NCBI RefSeq assembly: GCF_003952725.1
Contig: NZ_CP032509.1
Span: forward strand, 3,806,001-3,870,000
Direction: 5' to 3'
Length of the DNA stretch: 64,000 bases
Source: Georhizobium profundi
GTDB lineage: Bacteria; Pseudomonadota; Alphaproteobacteria; Rhizobiales; Rhizobiaceae
In this document: piece by piece, positions 35,246 through 42,299 of the stretch
Numbering within the stretch: the first letter of the stretch is position 1
How the letters are laid out: the number at the start of each line of letters is the position of its first letter
The notes under the pieces: model-generated
What the model saw: the letters and a program-made list of their open reading frames with translations, nothing else
What the model was told of the DNA's origin: nothing
Database searches by the model: none
Program-made: the position numbers and the translations under genes

Positions 35246-35749
35246 TCATGGCAGAAATTCGTCCTTGTCTAGCACGCGCTTGCCGCCGCGGGTCAGCGCA
35301 TCGGGATCGGCGCGCTTGCGCTTGCGCTTCACGAAAACCTCTTCCTTGTAGTGGAGCGACATGAAGCCCTCCACCCACAGGGCGACGCTCGGCGGCATCG
35401 GCAATGCAGCAACGACGAGTGCTTCGTCACCAGCCCGGGCCTCGCCTTCGTAGGGATCGGCGGTCAGCATCACGACACCCTTCGGGTCGTCGGGGCGCAT
35501 CGCCACCCACAAAGTCGGCTTGGCGAACAGATTGTCGCGATAATGCGCCGCTTCGCCCGAATAGAGCATCAGCTGAAAGTCGCCCGCATAATAGAGCTCG
35601 ACGTCGCCGGGCGGGCTCAAGCGTTCGCCCGCTGGCGTCGCCGGCACGTCGGGAAGGACCGAGTGCGGGGCGAAGCCTCGCTTGCCCCATCGTGTCACCG
35701 GCTTCCTGGACACGGTGACGATGCCGAGACGACAGAAGAGCTTTGGCAT
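35246..35749 (-). CDS. DUF3305-family protein, formate dehydrogenase accessory cluster
   Basis: 167 residues, no signal peptide. The N-terminus LGIVTVSRKPVTRWGKRGFA and the centre YYAGDFQLMLYSGEAAHYRD with LWVAMRP fit DUF3305. The C-terminus is strongly basic (FVKRKRKRADPDALTRGGKR), suggesting contact with an acidic partner such as DUF3306 or with nucleic acid. Function unknown; always reported next to DUF3306 in my knowledge of these clusters. Confidence 0.78.
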   Translation of the reverse strand: MPKLFCRLGIVTVSRKPVTRWGKRGFAPHSVLPDVPATPAGERLSPPGDVELYYAGDFQLMLYSGEAAHYRDNLFAKPTLWVAMRPDDPKGVVMLTADPYEGEARAGDEALVVAALPMPPSVALWVEGFMSLHYKEEVFVKRKRKRADPDALTRGGKRVLDKDEFLP

Positions 35750-35789
35750 GGGTCTCCTTTCCGACAGCGACGGTGTCGCTGTGTCATGT

Positions 35790-36794
35790 TCACGCGGCCG
35801 GCCGGTCCTCGGCGAGCGGCAGACCGGTGACGAGATTTTGAGGCTTCAGCCGCACGGTCTTATCCGGGCTCATCGTCATCAGAAGATAGACCGGCCCTTC
35901 CGACTGCCTTTGCTCCCCCTCGTCCTCGGCAAAATCCAGCCGGAACAGGCCGATCAGGCGCTCTGTCAGATCCGATGGTACCTCTTCGCCGCGCCAGAGC
36001 CGATTTCCAAGTGCCGTGGCATCCTGATCGAGACCGACGAACCAGCGGAAGTCCACTTCCTTGACGTCGATCAAAGGCTCGATCGTCACCTTCGTCCCGA
36101 GCAGATGGTGGATGAAGACGGTGAGTGCGACGGCAAGGCCCGTGCGGCTTTTCGGATCACCCCCGAAATTGAGCGCCATGGAGTGCGCGTCGGATCGGCT
36201 CCAATAGGTCCAGGCGTTGTCTTCGTCGAGCACGTCGAGTTCGCTTCCCGGCTCACCGGCGAACATCGCGGCCAGGGGCTTGTCGTGCTGCTCGCGCTCG
36301 CGCTCTTCGACCAGCTCCTGATCGGCCAGCAACAGTGCACCCTCCCGCACGGACGCGCGCTGCGGCCTGAACATCAGTTCGGCGGCGCGCAGCACGTAGG
36401 GGTCGCTACAGCCTTCCAGCGCATTGCGCAGGATGAGATGGACCAGCTGGTTCAGGAAGAGCGGCGGCACCGGCATGCGCTCCCTGACGATCGCCAGATA
36501 GGCGCCCTCGATGGTCTCCTCCCGAATGAGGAGGTCGCGGTAGGCGATGAGGAACTGCCAGTTCTCACGCGCATCGGCATCCGCGATGGAGGCGATCGTT
36601 GCGGCGTCGACTGCTGCGCGCGGTGAAGCCTTCAGCTGCTGATAAAGCGCGCGCTCCACCACGCACGCATCTTCCGGCGGCACGATCTCCGGCCGCGCCA
36701 GATAGGTCAGCAGCAACTCGTCGGTCACCGAAAGCCGCCCATCGTCGCGACGCCGCACCATGTGATGGCCGCTGGATACCCAAAATTCCCGCAC
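35790..36794 (-). CDS. DUF6352-family protein, formate dehydrogenase accessory cluster
   Basis: 334 residues, soluble, no signal peptide. Starts MREFWVSSGHHMVRRRDDGR LS-type (first 20 residues highly characteristic: DFW/EFWxSSGHHxL), followed by TDELLLTYLARPEIVPPEDA and RALYQQLKASPRAAV. Middle section is helical (NQLVHLILRNALEGC), end mixed. No cofactor motif visible; a His-His pair at residues 10-11 is the only obvious candidate site. Linked to DUF6505 (5-nt gap), so encoded as one unit. Unknown function. Confidence 0.7.
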   Translation of the reverse strand: MREFWVSSGHHMVRRRDDGRLSVTDELLLTYLARPEIVPPEDACVVERALYQQLKASPRAAVDAATIASIADADARENWQFLIAYRDLLIREETIEGAYLAIVRERMPVPPLFLNQLVHLILRNALEGCSDPYVLRAAELMFRPQRASVREGALLLADQELVEEREREQHDKPLAAMFAGEPGSELDVLDEDNAWTYWSRSDAHSMALNFGGDPKSRTGLAVALTVFIHHLLGTKVTIEPLIDVKEVDFRWFVGLDQDATALGNRLWRGEEVPSDLTERLIGLFRLDFAEDEGEQRQSEGPVYLLMTMSPDKTVRLKPQNLVTGLPLAEDRPAA

Positions 36795-36799
36795 GTACT

Positions 36800-37369
36800 C
36801 TATTCCTTTCCAAGCGACAGAAGATCGACTTGCTCTTCCGGCTGGTCTTCGTCGTCATCCGTTTCGATCACCAGGAAGGCGCGATCAAGACCCTTCAGCC
36901 CTGGCCCCGCCATCGTCGTTTCGGCGCGTGGACGCAAGGTGCGGAACCGCTCGCGGATCTGGCCGTCCTCTTCCGCGCGGTGAAGCGCCAGCAATGTGCC
37001 GATCGCATGGTCACGGCAGAGATCGGCTGCAAAAGCGATTTCTTCCCGCGCAGCCGGCAGCGCCACTTCCAGGCTCGGCGCCCCGCATTGGCTGACGAGT
37101 TGCGCGGCAAGGCTGTGGGTCGCCTCTTCCACCTCGTTGTCGACAACCTCCGAAACGACCGCAAGCGTCGAGTGGCCGAAGCTCTCGATCCCGAGAAAGC
37201 CCGCCCGAAAAGCGGTGCGCTGCTTGGGTCCAAGATCGGCGATCTTCGCGCCATGGAACAGAAACGTGCCCGCGACCGCCCATTCGCCGGGCTCCGCCGC
37301 CTTTGCGAACACGAAGGTATCGGACGGATCCATCCGGATCGTGCGGGGCAGCTTCATCGGTGCGCTCAT
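36800..37369 (-). CDS. DUF6505-family protein, formate dehydrogenase accessory cluster
   Basis: 189 residues starting MSAPMKLPRTIRMDPSDTFV. Conserved-looking parts are FAKAAEPGEWAVAGTFLFHG, FRAGFLGIESFGHSTLAVVS and QLVSQCGAPSLEVALPAARE with EEIAFAADLCRDH. Soluble alpha/beta protein with an acidic C-terminus. Overlaps the upstream ligase-like gene by ATGA. In-frame sequence further upstream belongs to that gene. Function unknown. Confidence 0.7.
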   Translation of the reverse strand: MSAPMKLPRTIRMDPSDTFVFAKAAEPGEWAVAGTFLFHGAKIADLGPKQRTAFRAGFLGIESFGHSTLAVVSEVVDNEVEEATHSLAAQLVSQCGAPSLEVALPAAREEIAFAADLCRDHAIGTLLALHRAEEDGQIRERFRTLRPRAETTMAGPGLKGLDRAFLVIETDDDEDQPEEQVDLLSLGKE

Positions 37370-38109
37370 AGAAGCGGCGCCTTGCGGACAGGGTCGTACC
37401 AGCGACAGGCGGCGAGGCCGTTCGACAGGCTTTGACGGGTCGGCGCAGCACCGGGCTCGCCACGCTGCAGGAGATCGCCGCGGCCGTCGATCATCCAGTC
37501 GCGGTCGGTATTGGCCTGCAGGCGCTCCAGATAGGCCGTCGTCACGGCGGACATGCCCTCGGTCGCCATTGCGTCGAAAGCGCGCATCAGGTGGCGCGTG
37601 AAGCTCTCGATGATCGCTTCCGGCGGATCGAACTCTTCTTCGACGAGCGATGTCGAGCCAGGATAGGCCCCCGGATCGGCAAGGCTCGGCCGGGCATGGA
37701 TCAGTTCGACGGAAAAGACCATCCACTCCGGCACATCGTCATCACCGGTGCCTTCAGGCGCGGCGAGCCGCGCTCCACCCAAGCGGGCGAGGTCGAAGAG
37801 AAATTCATCCGGCCAGGCGAAAGCGACCTGCCGTTCGGGCACGCAATGGAAGGCAAGCGAATCACCCATCGCAGCCATGCCGGCGAAAAAGGCGAGGCGC
37901 GCAGCGACCAGCGGCTTGTCCGGTTCGAGCACGATAGCCAGTGCCACTGTTTCCTCCGAGATCGCATAAACCAGCGTTCCGGCGCCCGATTGCGCGGCAA
38001 TTCGGCACGCATGGGCATGGACGTCGCTTGGATCAGCGATCAAAACGGCTTCGAAAAGCGGCGGGAGGACCAATGCACCCTCCCCGGCTGCACTCAGCAT
38101 TCGTGACAT
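37366..38109 (-). CDS. Biotin/lipoate-protein ligase-like protein (BPL_LPL fold, DUF4444-type)
   Basis: 247 residues, first gene of the minus-strand accessory run. Fold-family features include LPPLFEAVLIADPSDVHAHA, VLEPDKPLVAARLAFFAGMA, HCVPERQVAFAWPDEFLFDL and a C-terminal domain GDLLQRGEPGAAPTRQSL. I do not see the classic ligase RRxSGGG or GRGRRG adenylate motif, so catalysis is doubtful. Its repeated linkage to formate dehydrogenase genes suggests an assembly or cofactor-handling role (inference). Confidence 0.65.
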   Translation of the reverse strand: MSRMLSAAGEGALVLPPLFEAVLIADPSDVHAHACRIAAQSGAGTLVYAISEETVALAIVLEPDKPLVAARLAFFAGMAAMGDSLAFHCVPERQVAFAWPDEFLFDLARLGGARLAAPEGTGDDDVPEWMVFSVELIHARPSLADPGAYPGSTSLVEEEFDPPEAIIESFTRHLMRAFDAMATEGMSAVTTAYLERLQANTDRDWMIDGRGDLLQRGEPGAAPTRQSLSNGLAACRWYDPVRKAPLL

Positions 38110-38219
38110 TCCTCTGGGGCTAAGTTAGAACCGCTCAAAAGTAAGGGTGCCCGATGGGGCAATGCAAGGCCGGAACCGGCGTCATCGCACGCGGACGACT
38201 GGCCTGGAGGTTTGACGGA

Positions 38220-40268
38220 ATGACAGAGACGAGGCGCCGCGCTTCAGAGCGCCGTGTATTCATCTGCTCGTGCGAAAAGACAATGGCGCTGGACGAAGGA
38301 TCGATCGCGCGCGGATGCGCAGGCAGCTTCGAGCGCGCAGACCAGTTGTGCCGTCACGAGAGCACTCGGTTTGCTGCGGCTCTGCAAGATGGCGGTCCCA
38401 TCACCGTCGCCTGCACACAGGAAGAGCCGCTCTTTGCCGAAATGGCCGAGGATGCCGGGTTCACCGGCGCATTGTCCTTCGTCAACATCCGCGAACAGGC
38501 GGGTTGGTCCGCCGAAGGACGCCAAGCAGGCCCCAAGATGGCAGCACTTCTCGCCGCTGCGGCGGTCGACATGCCGCCCATTTCGACGGTGTCGCTCGAA
38601 TCGCAAGGGGTAACGCTCGTCCTTGGCCGCGACGAAACCGCGATCGAGGTGGCGGCACGGCTTGCCGATCATCTCGACATCACCGTGCTCCTCGTCGATC
38701 CGAAGGACGTGACGCCGCCGGCAAAAACGGTGTTTCCCGTGCTGAAGGGCCGGGTTCGCAATGCGTCGGGTCATCTCGGCGCGTTCGAGCTCACCATCGA
38801 CGACTATGCGCTTCCGTCGCCCTCATCGCGCTCGAAGCTGATCTTTGGTGTCGCGCGCAATGGCGCGGAATCCAGCTGCGACCTCATCATCGATCTGACG
38901 GGCGACCGGCCTCTCCTTTCCGCGGACGACCTGCGTGACGGCTATCTCCGCGTCGATCCGCGCGACAATGCGGCCATCGAGCGGCTGATCCTCAAGGCAT
39001 CGGGCCTTGTCGGCATCTTCGACAAGCCGCGTTACGTGACCTTCGATGCGTCGATCTGCGCCCATTCCCGCTCGACGATCACCGGATGCACCCGCTGCCT
39101 CGATCTTTGCCCGACCGGCGCGATCACGCCGGCCGGCGACCATGTCGCGATCGACGCAGCAATCTGCGCCGGATGCGGCCAGTGCGCCGGCGCCTGCCCG
39201 ACCGGGGCCGTTTCCTACGCGCTGCCGCCTGTCGATGCCGTCACGGAGAAACTGCGCGTCATGCTCTCGGCCTATTTCAAGGCCGGCGGCACGAGGCCCG
39301 CGATCCTGCTGCATGATGGCGACCACGGCGCCCCGCTCATCGATGCGCTTGCGCGCTTCGGCCAGGGCTTGCCGGCGCGGGTGATCCCGCTGCTTGTCAA
39401 CGAGATCACGCAGGCCGGTCCGGAACTTCTGGCTGCTGCCGTCGCCTATGGCGCAGACCGTGTGTTCCTCGCATCCCGGGCCAGGCCGAAGCACGATCTG
39501 TCGGGCCTGACGGCCATCCTGGCGATGACCAACCGCATCTTCTCCGAACTTGGATACGGCGATGATCTTGTCCAGCTGATCGAGACGGATGATCCGGACC
39601 AGCTTGGCGAGGCGCTTGCAGCCCCTGGTGCGATGCCCGCCCGCACGGCGGTGCCGGCGAGTTTCCTTCCGCCGCCGGAGAAGCGCGGGCTGCTCGAACT
39701 CGCTTTCCGCGAACTGCATCGCGCAGCGCCCTCACCAGTCGACGTGATCGCACTCGAGCGCGGTGCGCCTTTCGGCGGCATCGAGGTGGATGTCGATGGC
39801 TGCACGCTATGTCTCTCCTGTGTATCCGCCTGCCCCGCCAATGCGATCACCGACAATCCCGACCGTCCGACGCTGCGCTTTTCCGAAAGCCTCTGCGTCC
39901 AGTGCGGGCTTTGCGAAGCAACCTGCCCGGAAGATGTCATCACGCTTGCGCCGCGGCTCGATTTCACGGCCTGGGCAGAGCCCAAGCGGCTGCTGAAAGA
40001 GGAAGAACCGCATCACTGCATCGAATGCGGCAAGGCATTCGGCACGCGCTCGACGATCAATCGCGTGATCGAGAAGCTCGAAAGCCACTGGATGTTCTCA
40101 GGACCGGAGGGCGAACAGCGCCGTCGGGTTCTGGAAATGTGCGAGGACTGCCGCGTGGCAGTCGTCGTCAAGGAAAGCTTCGATCCGCACCAGGCCGAGA
40201 CGCGTACGGTCCGCACCACGGACGACTATCTGCGCGAACGCGAAGAGCGGAACCAGAGCCGGCATTGA
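38220..40268 (+). CDS. Polyferredoxin-type 4Fe-4S protein of the formate dehydrogenase cluster
   Basis: 682 residues, cytosolic. N-terminal CSCEKTM segment (14-20) and a non-cluster domain with redox-enzyme-like VFICSCEKTMALDEGSIARG. Two [4Fe-4S] motifs lie in the middle (CTRCLDLCPTGAI and CAGCGQCAGACPTGAV, about 295-345) and two more in CTLCLSCVSACPANAI and CVQCGLCEATCPEDVI (about 530-590). Two further CxxC pairs follow, HHCIECGKAF and MCEDCRV near 620-660. Start at 38220 has GGAGG 9 nt upstream. Divergent from the ligase-like gene. Probably an electron-transfer or assembly partner of formate dehydrogenase. Confidence 0.78.
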   Translation: MTETRRRASERRVFICSCEKTMALDEGSIARGCAGSFERADQLCRHESTRFAAALQDGGPITVACTQEEPLFAEMAEDAGFTGALSFVNIREQAGWSAEGRQAGPKMAALLAAAAVDMPPISTVSLESQGVTLVLGRDETAIEVAARLADHLDITVLLVDPKDVTPPAKTVFPVLKGRVRNASGHLGAFELTIDDYALPSPSSRSKLIFGVARNGAESSCDLIIDLTGDRPLLSADDLRDGYLRVDPRDNAAIERLILKASGLVGIFDKPRYVTFDASICAHSRSTITGCTRCLDLCPTGAITPAGDHVAIDAAICAGCGQCAGACPTGAVSYALPPVDAVTEKLRVMLSAYFKAGGTRPAILLHDGDHGAPLIDALARFGQGLPARVIPLLVNEITQAGPELLAAAVAYGADRVFLASRARPKHDLSGLTAILAMTNRIFSELGYGDDLVQLIETDDPDQLGEALAAPGAMPARTAVPASFLPPPEKRGLLELAFRELHRAAPSPVDVIALERGAPFGGIEVDVDGCTLCLSCVSACPANAITDNPDRPTLRFSESLCVQCGLCEATCPEDVITLAPRLDFTAWAEPKRLLKEEEPHHCIECGKAFGTRSTINRVIEKLESHWMFSGPEGEQRRRVLEMCEDCRVAVVVKESFDPHQAETRTVRTTDDYLREREERNQSRH

Positions 40269-40272
40269 GAGG

Positions 40273-41538
40273 CTACCGGGTCCGCTCCTCCAGAAACTCC
40301 ATGAGCGCTGCGCGATCGGCGGGATCGGTGATCCGCTGCTCGGGCATCTTGGTGCCGGGCGTGTAGTGGTTTGGGCCGACATCGAAGAGCTCGGACACCG
40401 TTTCTGGGGTCCAGACGATGTCCATGCCTTTGAGTGCTTCTGAATAGTTGTAGCCCTCGGCAGTGCCGATGCGGCGACCGAAAATGCCGTGCAGCGTGGG
40501 GCCGGCGCGATTGCCGGCATCCTCCGACAATGTGTGGCAGGCCTGGCAGGCGGCAAAGACCTGTGCGCCTCGGCTGCCGCCGAAATCCTCGGTCGTTTCG
40601 CCTGCTTCGGTCCGGTTCAGCCGCTCCCCGGTCGCCGCATCCCACTGGCGGATGACGCGGTCCCCGCCGCCTGCAAAAAGACTGCCGTCGCCGGGATCGA
40701 ACGCCAGCGACCACACCGGGCTGTCGGCGCCCTGCAGCGTGAGGCGCACCGAGCCGCTTGCCCGGTCCACCAGCCAAATCGAGCCGTCGATCGCGGCGGA
40801 GGCGATCGTTGCCTCGTCCGGCGAAATGGCAAGTGCCGTTACGGGAACAGGCGTTGTCTCGATCTCGTGGAGCGCGCCGTCCAAGGTTCGGATCCGAAGC
40901 CGACCATCGACACCGGCGGCGACGATCGTTCCGTCATTTGAGATCGCGAGCGCATTCAGCGGTGCATTGACCGAGATCACTTCCGCAGGCCCATCCTGCA
41001 TCGGCCATATCCGCAGTGTTGCATCATATCCCGCCGTCACCGCCCGGCCGTCGGGCAGGAAAGCGACTGCGTTCACGTTGCCTTGGTGACCGGTCAGCGA
41101 GCGATAAGCACTGCCGTCGAGTGGCGTGAGCCGCGCCGTTCCGTCCCACGACGCCGAGGCGACGATCCTGGAGTCTGCCGACAGGGCGAGGCTCGCCACC
41201 GGGCCATCATGCCGGCCAAGCTTGCGCGGTTCGCCATCGGCATTCCAGACGACGAGGCGGCCATCCTGGCCGCCGGTGACCATGCCGCCGCCGGGCAACA
41301 GCGCGACCGTGTTGACCGATTCGTCGTGGCTGCGGAGCACGGACACAGCGGCGCCTGTGTCGCGGTTCCATAAGATGGCGGTCGTATCGAACGAACCGGA
41401 TAGGATCTGCGATCCATCGGTCGAGACGGCCAACGCTCGTATCGACCCGCCATGGCCGCGAAAATCGGCGGCCGCCGGCAAGGTCAGAAGCGGTGTTGCC
41501 AAAAAAACGGCCACAGCGGCCCCGACGATCCATCGCAT
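40273..41538 (-). CDS. Secreted WD40 beta-propeller fused to a C-type cytochrome
   Basis: 421 residues. Sec signal MRWIVGAAVAVFLATPLLTL (cleavage near AAA, residue 24). Residues 26-302 contain about seven WD40-like repeats (SGSFDTTAILWNRDTGAAV, TGGQDGRLVVWN, ASWDGTARL, AGYDATLRIW, GDRVIRQWD). A class I cytochrome c domain follows: Cys331, Cys334, His335 in FAACQACHTL, with Met398 in GTKMPEQR as probable sixth ligand. Periplasmic. Its 3' end lies 4 nt from that of the polyferredoxin gene (convergent). Partner unknown. Confidence 0.82.
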   Translation of the reverse strand: MRWIVGAAVAVFLATPLLTLPAAADFRGHGGSIRALAVSTDGSQILSGSFDTTAILWNRDTGAAVSVLRSHDESVNTVALLPGGGMVTGGQDGRLVVWNADGEPRKLGRHDGPVASLALSADSRIVASASWDGTARLTPLDGSAYRSLTGHQGNVNAVAFLPDGRAVTAGYDATLRIWPMQDGPAEVISVNAPLNALAISNDGTIVAAGVDGRLRIRTLDGALHEIETTPVPVTALAISPDEATIASAAIDGSIWLVDRASGSVRLTLQGADSPVWSLAFDPGDGSLFAGGGDRVIRQWDAATGERLNRTEAGETTEDFGGSRGAQVFAACQACHTLSEDAGNRAGPTLHGIFGRRIGTAEGYNYSEALKGMDIVWTPETVSELFDVGPNHYTPGTKMPEQRITDPADRAALMEFLEERTR

Positions 41539-41615
41539 TGCGCATATCTCTCCGAAAGACGGCATGTTGGCCGGCTGGCCGCGCGCGTCAACCCTGGGGC
41601 TGCCGCTACCTTCGG

Positions 41616-42299
41616 TCAGTGTTCGCGCTGAAGAAGGCCGCGGTCGCGAGCGGCGAGGGCTGCCTCGGCCCGCGTCTTGATGTTGAGCTTGCGATAGATG
41701 GACTTCACGTGGGTGGATGCGGTGTTTTGCGAAATCGTCAAAGTCTTCGCCACCGCGTTCAGCTGAAACCCCCGGCCCAGAAGGGTGAGCACCTCCTCCT
41801 CGCGCGCGGTCAGCGCTGCATCCGGCACCATGCGCGCGTTCAGGGATTGCAGCGCCGTCATGACGTGGCGCGCGACGGCGGGCGAAAGCGGCGGCTCGTC
41901 GTCGATGATGCGCTTCATCAGCTGGATGAACCGTTCGGTGTCATGGTGCTTCAAAAGGTAGCCCCGTGCACCGGCGGAAATCGCATCGAAGATCTGCTGC
42001 GCGTCATCGAAAATCGTGGTGATGACAGGCGCGCAGTGGCTGTCGCATGCGTTGATCTCCTCGATGAGATCGATGCCCGATCCATCCGGCAGGCCGATAT
42101 CGATCAGGACGAGATCGAATGCTCCGGGAAGTCCATGCGCCCGCGCCCACGCCACGGCATTGCGCAGGCATCGCCGCGCATCTTCAAGACACGTCGCCTC
42201 GCTGACCTGCGCGCCTGGGAACCCGGCAGCGACACACTCCACCATCCATTGCCGGGCGCGGGCGTTGTCCTCGATGACCAAAACCCGCTCTACCTTCAT
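41616..42299 (-). CDS. LuxR/NarL-type two-component response regulator
   Basis: 227 residues: receiver domain (1-125) with acidic pocket Glu10/Asp11, phospho-acceptor Asp67 in LVLIDIGLPDGSG and Lys in YLLKHHD; C-terminal GerE-type helix-turn-helix (160-225) with LTAREEEVLTLLGRGFQLNA and NTASTHVKSIYRKLNI. Overlaps the 3' end of the kinase gene by ATGA, so it is the kinase's partner. Target genes unknown; the WD40-cytochrome gene lies just downstream (77 nt) on the same strand. Confidence 0.88.
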   Translation of the reverse strand: MKVERVLVIEDNARARQWMVECVAAGFPGAQVSEATCLEDARRCLRNAVAWARAHGLPGAFDLVLIDIGLPDGSGIDLIEEINACDSHCAPVITTIFDDAQQIFDAISAGARGYLLKHHDTERFIQLMKRIIDDEPPLSPAVARHVMTALQSLNARMVPDAALTAREEEVLTLLGRGFQLNAVAKTLTISQNTASTHVKSIYRKLNIKTRAEAALAARDRGLLQREH

